From Phytophthora hibernalis (Eukaryota > Oomycota > Peronosporomycetes > Peronosporales > Peronosporaceae), in NCBI GenBank assembly GCA_012656075.1, contig JAAKBF010000038.1:248001-312000 (forward strand): a DNA stretch of 64,000 nucleotides. Direction: 5' to 3'. Position 1 is the first letter of the stretch. Each line of letters starts with the position of its first letter. The notes under the pieces were generated by a model. It was not told the origin of the DNA and made no database searches. It saw only the letters and a program-made list of their open reading frames with translations. This document shows, piece by piece, positions 21,780-30,273 of the stretch. The position numbers and the translations under genes were made by a program.

Positions 21780-23225
21780 ACGACAGGGTTACGCACCGAA
21801 ATCAGGCGACTGAAGCTTGATGACAGCGGGACACTACTTCGCACAGACAGCGGCGTCAACATCAGTCTGACGATGTTACGGCCAATGAGCGTAGTCGTCT
21901 TAAACAACTGCTTTTCAGTGGTGTTAATGATTCTGATGATAGACATGTGGTGGAGTGGATCTCATATTTATTGGGATCCATCCACTCAATATGCCCAGAC
22001 ACCGACTAACGGAAGGGGTACTCCGATATACGTGTGGTTGCGGAGGGGTTCACCTTGTGTATCCGTCAGTGGGCTGGATGCCCTCTCGTTGACGCGAGAT
22101 TGGCAGCAGGTAAGTCTTGAATGTCCTTGTGGGGACTGGGAGATGGATCCGCGTGCGCACGGGATCCGTTGGTTGGTTGATCTTGAGCCTCTTGCAGTAG
22201 ATCTCGTGGATAGGTAATATAAATACCGGATCCAGAGTTGTTGCCTTGTTAGGTTCTTCCTTTCCTTTCCGTTTCTTGCCGCTCCCAATAACTGGGGCTT
22301 GAGGGTATTGCGAGTGTCAAAGGGTCTAGTTGCTAGCCTAGAAAACTGCCACGTAATGCAATGATAGTATATTATTAGATTAAAGTATGGACCAATACAA
22401 ATCCCAATACTATTAACCAGTGTGTGTACTTCCAGGCAAATTCGACTCTGATTTAAGTTAGACTGAAGATCCCTATGGTCCCGATCGCCAATCCTGACCG
22501 GGACCGCCCCCTACTGGCTCTCAACCTCGTCGGTCTTTCCTAGCCATTCCTTCCGCGGATCCGGATCGGGTACCTCCTATCACTAAATAAGACTGCGGAC
22601 CTAAACTAGACAATTTGTATCTAACGTAGTCGCGCACTTATGGTTCGGATTCATCACCCTAGTCAGGATCCCTCACCACAGTTGCGTCATTGTCCCTGTC
22701 GCTCCATCTTCATCGACTTCAGGATCGCACTCCATCGGCGCAAGCTCCAATTTTTCCAATACACTTCACTACAGACATGCTGGCCTGGCGGAGACAGTGC
22801 GTAATCACGTGAAGCTTGGATGGATGGGAGAAATTAGTTACCTAGAATTAAGGTTATGAAACGGACTGAAATTGGAAATTTCCAGAATAAATACATAAAA
22901 TCCGAATAAATGTCTGAAGTTATTTGTGCCTTTCAATAATTGTGCCGCGATTTTTCTGTCGTAATTCTAATCCTATCTTGGTATTAATTCTGGCTTTCCT
23001 TAGATAATTATGTAGTTAATTATGGGGCCAGACCTTAGACGATTTTAAGATCACGATAGGAGACAGACTCAAAACGGAATAATCTAATCCCACACGAGTA
23101 AGAGTGAAACAGAATTGATTGGCTGTTTGTTATGTATCTCTATTTTGTCTGATGAGCTCTGAATACCGATCGAGGGAGCTACTGGGGTAGTCATGATTAG
23201 CCCTAAATAAACGAAGGCCGTCTTT
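21780..23225. other. No gene; probable Copia-2 3' LTR and AT-rich spacer
   Basis: No recognisable coding sequence. The region downstream of Copia-2 to about 22,480 could contain its 3' LTR, but I could not match it to the sequence upstream of gag. 22,480-23,225 is noncoding, ending at the left junction of Crypton-3. Confidence 0.3.
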
Positions 23226-23232
23226 TATGGAT
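23226..23232 (+). repeat. Crypton-3 left junction TATGGAT
   Basis: TATGGATGAAT marks the left edge of Crypton-3. The same TATGGAT occurs at 26,940 and 29,767, giving each element direct terminal copies. Confidence 0.65.
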
Positions 23233-23398
23233 GAATATCATCAATTCTCCGACTGTACTGGTGCTGACTATATATAATATTGGCCAATAGGATGGCGATC
23301 TGAAGAAGAGTACAAATATCGACCAATTAGAAAACGTAGTTCGTATATTTTTGTCCAATCAGAGAGAGATTTGGCTGAATGAATGTGTCTATCGACAG

Positions 23399-23419
23399 CT
23401 CCGACATATCCTGTCGGAG
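23399..23419. promoter_or_regulatory. Palindrome upstream of Crypton-3 recombinase
   Basis: CTCCGACA-tatcc-TGTCGGAG is a perfect 8-bp inverted repeat 94 bases before the chosen ATG. Versions are present in Crypton-4 (27,134-27,153) and the 56.3-kb remnant. The arms are the same GTCGGAG word found at the element ends, so a recombinase or repressor may bind here (inference). Confidence 0.5.
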
Positions 23420-23512
23420 GGAACAGCAAAGGTATTGATATACCCCTACAAATCCCCAGTCATTCGAATATTTCCTGAATATCCCGCAAGCTCCGACATC
23501 TCCGACCCCAAG

Positions 23513-25555
23513 ATGAGTCTGAACGACCTAGCACCTGCCAACACGAAGCGAGCTCGCGAAAGCGCATCGCGCTCGTTTCTCAAGTACCTCGGCGAAGAAA
23601 ACGTTAGCTGGGCGTACCTGGAGTCGTGCATGCTGCGTGAGAGCACTCCACTCATTCTGGCAGCTGTGGTCGACAAATTCGGCATGCACCTCGCGTTCAC
23701 GGAAGGTCGCAAAGGACAGCTTCTTGCTCGGCACTCGCTCATGCAGTACTACCGACAGGCCAAGAACTGGCTGCTGGACCAATTTCCCCAGCATCGAGGG
23801 GCAGTTGAAAGGGAGTTGCTGAAGAAAGGACAAGTGCTGGAGCGCTATTGCATGAAGCGCGAGTCTGGAGTGTTTGTTAACAAGGCCCCCGCATGTACGA
23901 AGAAGGCACTCAAGCAAATGATGTCGCATCTGTATTCGACTGCTGGTACTGCTGCTGATTATCAAGACGCAACACTGGTGTGCTTACTCTGGTTCTTATT
24001 CGGTCGTGCGTCGGACCTCACCATGCTTCGGAAGGCAAACTTGTCCATCGGGTCTGGAAATATCTTCTTCGTGCGTTTTATCCGGATGAAGACTTCTGAA
24101 GAGCAAGGCCTATCGCTTTTTCCGGACGAAGATTTCGCCACGTGCTCGCTCCTTGCAATTGCGCTTGCCATGGCTTCGCAGTCATCACCGACGCTGTCGC
24201 TGTTGAGCCAGCTACCTGAACAGCAGTCAACTTCTCCGGCCGTCCTGACGCCGACAACTCCGCTCATCGACTTGATTGACCACCCGGATGACATGGCCGC
24301 GCTGCAAGGCGGTCGCTCTGACCAAGACAAGATCAACGAGACGGGTCCAGGGATTCACAGCTACGTCAACCGCGTTCTTGATCGAATCACCAAGCCAGCC
24401 GGCGTGTTGGAGCGGTTGACATCTCACTCATTCCGTCGAGGTGGCGCGCAGCACACCAATGGGGCTGGTATGTGTGTTCAGTGGATCTTCGACCGAGGAG
24501 CTTGGAACATGACAGCAACAAACAAGGCGTTTGCCTACGTCTTCAATACGCCATCCAAAGACCACAAGGTAGCCCGTGTTTTGAGTAGTCGCCATCCCGA
24601 CAAAGAAGTCTTCCTCCAATCCCTGGATAGCTTTGACTCCGACACACAGATGAAGATTCGCACCGTCTCCGCGGCCCTGTTCTCAGCTTCCACTGGTCTA
24701 GAAGCTGCACAATTCAACGTCAACGGGCCCGTACTGGACACACTGGTGGCATACCTGTTGCGGCACTACCCATGCGTAAAGGGTGTCAATCCAAGCGGCT
24801 TGGCAATCCAGCGACTCGAATCTTGCGCCGTTGAAAATGGCTTCACCGCTAACTCTTTGCTTTCGTGGTCGTCGCACCTGACATTCGATCGGAAGGCCAG
24901 CGACACTGAAGAACCAACAAAATCCCAATCCGCAACAATGGACATGACGAAGCACCCAGTGGTTGTTCATCAAACTGCGTTGATTGAGCAATTGATCCAA
25001 GTCAACCAAAAACTTGACGCCCGGATGGCTTTAATGGAGGCTAAGGTCTACAGCACACCGCAACAAACAACACTAACAAAGGTTAGAAGAGAGATACCAA
25101 GCACCAGCGAGCCCCCAGTCAAGAGAAGACGTACCACTTCAGCGCCAACAAACCTGAGAGACGTCTGGTTCACGTGGTACGTCCAGGTACCACGCATGTG
25201 GAGCTCTGTCGACGGTGCTACCAAGCACGTGAGGTCCACCGCCAAACTCGTAGTCGCGTTCATGAAGTTGTTTCTTGCGGACGGGTTCCAGCTAGATGAA
25301 ACGTCTCCACGCTACCGAGACGACGTCCTAGAGGCCGGCACGAAGGCTGAGAACGAGCTTCTTTCCTTTCTTCGGCAGCGCAACATCACAGCCCGCGGAA
25401 GTCAGAACGTACTCAAGAACCTGCGGAAGCTGCACAAGACCGGCCTCCTGAACACCCATGTCCGACGCTATCATCAGCTTCAGGCTTCTGGCCGCATCGT
25501 CGACCCTGCACCTCGACACACAACCGACATCATCACTTTAGAAACTGTCCCTTAA
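23513..25555 (+). CDS. Crypton tyrosine recombinase
   Basis: The protein has 680 residues from ATG 23,513. I prefer this to the upstream in-frame ATG at 23,351 because the equivalent codon in Crypton-4 is a mutated start (ATA before AGCCTAAACGAT) and because protein-level similarity begins at MSLNDL. The catalytic set is complete: Arg165 (FGRASDL), His305 and Arg308 (HSFRRGG), Trp331 and Tyr342 (AFAYVF). A coiled-coil-like segment lies near residues 485-515, followed by a basic stretch (KRRRTT) and a C-terminal domain of about 120 residues with WF and WY pairs, probably for DNA binding. It should catalyse excision and integration of the element in the nucleus. This is the only uninterrupted transposase in the window. 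Confidence 0.9.
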   Translation: MSLNDLAPANTKRARESASRSFLKYLGEENVSWAYLESCMLRESTPLILAAVVDKFGMHLAFTEGRKGQLLARHSLMQYYRQAKNWLLDQFPQHRGAVERELLKKGQVLERYCMKRESGVFVNKAPACTKKALKQMMSHLYSTAGTAADYQDATLVCLLWFLFGRASDLTMLRKANLSIGSGNIFFVRFIRMKTSEEQGLSLFPDEDFATCSLLAIALAMASQSSPTLSLLSQLPEQQSTSPAVLTPTTPLIDLIDHPDDMAALQGGRSDQDKINETGPGIHSYVNRVLDRITKPAGVLERLTSHSFRRGGAQHTNGAGMCVQWIFDRGAWNMTATNKAFAYVFNTPSKDHKVARVLSSRHPDKEVFLQSLDSFDSDTQMKIRTVSAALFSASTGLEAAQFNVNGPVLDTLVAYLLRHYPCVKGVNPSGLAIQRLESCAVENGFTANSLLSWSSHLTFDRKASDTEEPTKSQSATMDMTKHPVVVHQTALIEQLIQVNQKLDARMALMEAKVYSTPQQTTLTKVRREIPSTSEPPVKRRRTTSAPTNLRDVWFTWYVQVPRMWSSVDGATKHVRSTAKLVVAFMKLFLADGFQLDETSPRYRDDVLEAGTKAENELLSFLRQRNITARGSQNVLKNLRKLHKTGLLNTHVRRYHQLQASGRIVDPAPRHTTDIITLETVP

Positions 25556-25668
25556 CATTAATGCATATTACCTTCCATTGAGAACCAGTCATCGATTCAC
25601 AAGATCATTGACAGATTTCTGCTCGCTCATTCTGAAATTCACACCCGGGAGCAACAGCCACAACACCA

Positions 25669-26209
25669 TGGCAGCACCCAAGCCGACGAAGAACCCTGTC
25701 AGTTCCGCGAAAGAGTTTCGGCTGCTCTGTGTTGCTGCGCTCAAGACGTACAAGTTCCGCGTTAGTGACAAGGCCATCCGACACCTGTGACTTACCATGA
25801 ACACGACCGTCGCTACTTCAAGTCATCTGCCCGAAGACATCCAAGTAATCTTTGCGTCCCTCGCAGAGAGAAGCTAGCGCCGCATCGACCTTGAGGACAT
25901 CCGCGAGTGGATCGCCGCTCCGATCCCTGCTGCTGAAACCGACTCTGCTTCTGACGTCGAAGCCGGGTGGAGCGCTGACGCAGATCAAGCGGCTGAGGTG
26001 CTGCACTCCGTCCGCAAGGTTCTTGACCGCAAGCGCATAGACCGCATGACGTACTACCTTGTGGACTGGGAGCTGACGTGGGAACCGCGCAAGCACGTGG
26101 GTCAGACGATCATCGCCAAATTCGAGAGGGAGCGTCGGGCGCTCGTGCGCAAGACCTACATCGAGTACGAGGCTGTGGAAGACAACTCGCTCAACAAAAC
26201 CGAACGCTA
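25669..26209 (+). pseudogene. Crypton-3 second ORF, chromodomain-like
   Basis: One frame runs from ATG (MAAPKPTKNPVSSAKEF) to a TAA at 26,207, broken by two stops (TGA after AIRHL, TAG after LAERS). Its C-terminal third, VRKVLDRKRIDRMTYYLVDW followed by ELTWEPRKHV, resembles a chromodomain with a shortened middle. Crypton-1 has a lysine codon at the second stop, so the frame was once open. Chromodomains bind modified histones and could steer integration; that is inference. The DNA could also be an incidental captured fragment. Confidence 0.55.
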
Positions 26210-26939
26210 AAGCAATAAGAGCTAATAAGGGTGTATTACAGGCTTAGACAATAACATGTTGCAAGCTATGAATTGGTAGCACCGTTCAGAACACCAAACT
26301 TAGCCTCCTTTCGGAACAGCAAGGTTAACCTCGTTACAGAGTACGCTTTTAAGCAGACACGGAGCGTGCAGGCCTTGTACAGATAGCAAAGGCTGCAGCC
26401 GATAAGCATACATACAAACATGAACACTAGGCCTGGCAAGAGCCGCTGGCACTCGGTCGGCAAGAAAGGGAGCGGGACCGTTTCGGGAGAAGAAAAAGAG
26501 AGAATGGCGTGGAATATAAAGCAGCGGGGCTGAGAGCCTCTCCAGGCCACTAGTTCACAATTAACCTCGTTTTTGAGGTTGTATCCACTTCCGTCTCGCT
26601 AACCAACCGCTCCTTAAGGTAATTACGCGTAAAAAGTCTGTAAAAAGCCGATTTTGGGTCAGTGGCCTCACTTGCCAATCTGCTACGGCAAGTGAGCATG
26701 TCTCCGTAGCGATTTTGTGTAGAAAAACATGCATTTTAGTAAAACGCCGTTTTCTCGGTCCACAGGCCGTTGCAGGCCCTCATACTCCGCCTACAATTTG
26801 TAGTATAAACGGCCCTCTGGCAGGCAAACACATCTTACTTTAGATCCTTCGCATGATTTTACATATCTGTGTGTCGAACACAAATTTCTGTACAATCTAT
26901 GTCAGCGTCGGAGCGAGTCGGCGGTCAGAGGTTTTACGA

Positions 26940-26946
26940 TATGGAT
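26940..26946 (+). repeat. Shared junction TATGGAT of Crypton-3 and Crypton-4
   Basis: It is the right edge of Crypton-3 and the left edge of Crypton-4. The surrounding ACGATATGGAT (26,936-26,946) recurs exactly at 29,763-29,773. Confidence 0.75.
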
Positions 26947-27239
26947 GAATAACAATGTCTCTCCGACCAAACTTCATCTTTGTATGGTACATATTAGCCA
27001 ATGAGATTGGTCTTTAATTCGTTTTTGACCAATCAAAACCATCTCTATGGTTTTTGGCGAATCGAATCACGTCAACGATTTTATTTTATCCAATAAAAAT
27101 ACGATTTTACGTTGAAGTCGGAAGCTGAGCGATTCCGACATATCTGGTCGGAGCTGACGCCCAGATATGTGTATCGTGCTACAAGCGAGAGGTGCGCTAC
27201 GTATCACTCGCATATTTTCCGCCTCTCCGACCAAGAGTA

Positions 27240-29258
27240 ATAAGCCTAAACGATTTGAAGCCCGCCAACACCAAGCGCGCGCGCGACGGCCATAAAGGCG
27301 TTCAATCGCTTCCTCTCCGCCGAGGGCACGAGCATGGAGCATGTCAAGGCGTTGATCGTTGTCGACCCAAGCCGCGCGGGTGGCATCCTAGTGACGCTAA
27401 TGGACAAGTTCGGTGTGTACCTAGCATTCCATGCAGGAGCAAAGGGGCTGCACTTGTCGCGCCACTCCGTCGCTCAATATTTCCGCCAAGCGAAGTGCTG
27501 GCTCCTCGACGAGTACCCTGTTCAAGGTGGAGCTGTGGCCCGCCAACTGCTAGGCTTGGGGCGTACCCTTGAACAGCACTGCATCAAACGCGAGAGTGGT
27601 GGGTTTGTCAAGAAAGCGGTTGCATGCACGAAGGATGATTTCAAGAAGATGACAAGTTATCTGTATTCAACGGCCTGCTGTGCGTCAGACTACCAAGATT
27701 CAGCACTGCTATGCCTATTGTGGTATCTCTTCGGGCGCGCTTCGGACCTGACCTTTGTCCGGAAGCAGCAGCTCACCATCGGTGCTGGTGGCGTGTTCTT
27801 CATCCGCTTCATCCGCGTGAAGACGTCAGACGAGCAGACACTGTCGCTCTTTCCCGACGAAGACTTCATGACTTGCCCGCTGCTGGCGCTCGCTCTGGCC
27901 TTGATCATGCAGGAGTCGCCGTGCGCAGTGCTGCTCAATCACTTGCCAGTGCAGTCGAAGGACGTCCCTGTTGAGCTGACCGACTCGATCCCATTGCTGG
28001 ATCTGCTTGAAGACAGCGGCGCCCTAGATTCTTCTCAGACGTCGAAGAGAAGCACGACCGTCCACACGACACCGACAGTCGGAGTCCACGCTCTTGTCAA
28101 CCGCTTGCTCGATCGTGTTGTTGGTCCAGCTGGAGTCGAAGAGCCGCTGACCTCTCATTCGTTTCGACGTGGCGGCGCGCAGCATGCGAACGCGAGCTCA
28201 GAGCTGACGGCGCAGTGGATATTCGATCGCGGAGCCTGGAACTTGACCACGACCAACAAAGCCTTCGCGTACGTCTTCAATACTCCGGAAGAAGACAATC
28301 AAGTAGCCAAGGTGCTGAGCGGGATGGCGCCAAAGCAAGCCTGTGTTCTTCCGTCACTTGAAGTCTTCGACTCGACTACACAAGAGGATATTAGAGAGGT
28401 TAGCCGCAAGCTCTTCAATTCGAGTCATGCTCTGGGTAACAAGGCCTTCAATGTCTGCGCTGCTGTGAGAGATGTGCTGACAGCAACTATCTTCCTCCAC
28501 TACCCGTCGTTGATGAAGACCAACGCGCAGGCGCCTGCAATGAAGACGATCCAGCGATGCGTTGAAGCCTCTGGTTTGACGATGACGAGTCTGCTTGCTT
28601 GGTCACAGCAACTCACGAGGTCAAAAGCTCAAGCCAACACCACCGCAGAAGACCTGATGGAAGGAAACGTGAAGGCCAAAGTTGCGTTCGAACATCAGAC
28701 TGCCTTGATTGAAAGGTTAATCGAGGTCAACCGTAGCCTCGAGGCTCGAGTCAAATCCCTAGAAGCTGCAAATACCAACACTGAAGCGAAATCATCAGCT
28801 CATGTAGATCAAGCCAAGCGACCAAGAGATGAAGATGAAATCGTACCGGTGAAGCGCCGACGCCGCTCAAAGACGATACCACTTATGGACACCTGGTTCG
28901 CGTGGTACACTGCCGTTCCGCGCGGATGGCTAAGCACGGACAAGCACAAGAAATCAGATGCCAAGCAGCTTGTGGCCTTCATGAAGCTCTTCATCGAAGA
29001 CGGATACACGCTCGACGAGTCATCGTCCAGCTACAAGGATAATGTCCGTCAGCTCGGAGAGTTAGCGTCAAGCAAAGTCACTGCGTACCTTGGCGCGCGA
29101 GGCGTGGATCCAACGCTGTACTCAAGGCACTTCGGCAGCTGCATCGCGAGGGAAGCCTCAACGACCTCATCAACGCCTATCGCCAGCGTCTCGCCATCGA
29201 TAGAGTTGTAGATTCTGCACCTATTCATCACCAAGGCACACTCAAGCTGCTCCCGTAA
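27240..29258 (+). pseudogene. Crypton-4 tyrosine recombinase, lightly broken
   Basis: Catalytic motifs are complete (FGRASDLTFVR, SFRRGGAQH, GAWNLTTTNKAFAYVF). Lesions: the ancestral ATG at 27,240 is ATA; a shift in the alternating CG run near 27,276-27,285 separates the first 15 or so codons; and a one-base gap at GG 29,105-29,106 moves the true C-terminus (LKALRQLHREG...) to a stop at 29,256. The long open middle (27,334-29,211, 625 codons) shows recent loss, or sequencing error for the two shifts. The coiled coil and C-terminal WF/WY domain are as in Crypton-3. Confidence 0.8.
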
Positions 29259-29345
29259 CGCAACACGATCTTCTTTCCCACGTCCTTGTAGTCGGTGCTT
29301 CCGTTGATGTCAGGTCTGCAGCAGTCATTCGAGCATAGAAAATTT

Positions 29346-29409
29346 ACCGATGGGCGGAATCGAACCACCTTCTTCCCTTTCGGGAGCTCTTCCATTGAGC
29401 TACATCGGT
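29346..29409 (-). tRNA. tRNA-like sequence lacking a normal anticodon arm
   Basis: On the minus strand a 64-nt cloverleaf-like unit has a perfect 7-bp acceptor stem (ACCGATG/CATCGGT), a perfect D stem (GCTC/GAGC), and a T arm GGTGG-TTCGATT-CCGCC with one G-U pair and a perfect B-box (GGTTCGATTCC). The anticodon arm is replaced by TCCC-GAAA-GGGA, a 4-bp hairpin with a GNRA loop; 16 nt lie between the D and T arms instead of about 23. A TTTT follows closely (TAAATTTTC), suitable as a Pol III terminator. It could be a tRNA pseudogene with a deletion or a maintained tRNA-like RNA. It cannot decode. Confidence 0.5.
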
Positions 29410-29766
29410 GGGGTTAGACAACAACCTCGCAGGGGTACTCGTCTGGAGTGCTCGACGGGGAATTAACGGTGATTCACAGTTCTTCGTGGCCGCGACAAAC
29501 CCTCTAAGGTGACCGATGCTCGGTACACCCCCTCAATTCACCGCGCCGGGTGGTCAATCGAGCACTGAGCTCACAGGGCAAAATGGCGCAGCAAAATTGC
29601 ACGTGCGCCACTTATTTACGAGGCGTAATTACGTATACCACCTATCAAGGAGCCAATCATTTGAGAGGATGTATTTTTACGAAACCTCCACAATCTGGTG
29701 TGATATAAAATTTTGCGATGCGTCGGATGCTGGTCGGAGTTGCACTGACGGTCGGAGACGTGACGA

Positions 29767-29773
29767 TATGGAT
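29767..29773 (+). repeat. Crypton-4 right junction TATGGAT
   Basis: Third copy of the junction, right edge of the Crypton pair. Confidence 0.7.
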
Positions 29774-29814
29774 CTACGTACGCCTGAATTCGCTACCCGC
29801 TCCACAATGAGTGA

Positions 29815-30090
29815 TGAGTACTATCAGTTTAGTAGTTTTTACCAGTTTAATGGCCTGGATATTTAGTCAATGAAACGTCAGTTTTTCAAAATAACGTGCT
29901 TTTATTGGTTTCTAATGTGCTTTGCACCATCAAACCGAAGTGTGCCGCTACTGAAACCTAGTCAAAAGGGGCTACTAAACTGATAACAGCAACATTTTGA
30001 TGTTCAGAACTGCGATCCGTTTAGACATCTCAAAGCTCCAACGCAGCTCCTCAATCCGATTATTATTTGTCAAGATATCTTATCTTTTTT
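29815..30090. mobile_element. MITE copy (same family as 54,061-54,434)
   Basis: From CAGTTTAGTAG to GTCAAGATATCTTA this matches the reverse complement of the 54-kb MITE at about 80%. Its outer terminal repeat is eroded. It is noncoding and lies upstream of the CHAT gene. Confidence 0.6.
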
Positions 30091-30273
30091 CGGCTAAAAC
30101 TTGATTGAACAACAAAAACCAACCAAGCAAAAAGAAAAACAACTGCCGAAAAGCTACCCATCGTGAAATTTCAATTTAAAAGTCATCTCGAATCCATTTG
30201 CAAATATGCCGACAACGTTTTCTTTATTAAATTTAACATTAGAAATTCGACGTTTCGTCACATTGAAGCCTTC

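Larger units (their letters stand above)
23226..26946 (+). mobile_element. Crypton-3, with intact recombinase
   Basis: It is bounded by direct TATGGAT copies 3,714 bp apart, with CTCCGAC near the left end and GTCGGAG near the right. It encodes an intact tyrosine recombinase and a second, interrupted ORF. Cryptons are DNA transposons that move by tyrosine-recombinase exchange, probably through a circular form, leaving short direct repeats instead of a classical target duplication. The repeat arrangement fits this. Crypton-1 is an older copy of the same lineage. Confidence 0.85.
26940..29773 (+). mobile_element. Crypton-4, head to tail with Crypton-3
   Basis: It is bounded by an 11-bp direct repeat, ACGATATGGAT, 2,827 bp apart. 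Two GTCGGAG words (29,733 and 29,751) lie near the right end and one CTCCGAC near the left, as in Crypton-3. The recombinase is a different lineage (about half the residues identical by eye) and is nearly open. It has no chromodomain ORF but carries a tRNA-like sequence in its 3' noncoding part. Confidence 0.85.

Noticed and set aside
23351..23512. Upstream in-frame ATG giving a 734-aa Crypton-3 protein
   Set aside because: The similarity between copies at protein level begins at MSLNDL (23,513), and the same position in Crypton-4 is a mutated ATG. The upstream 54 codons overlap the palindrome and leader.
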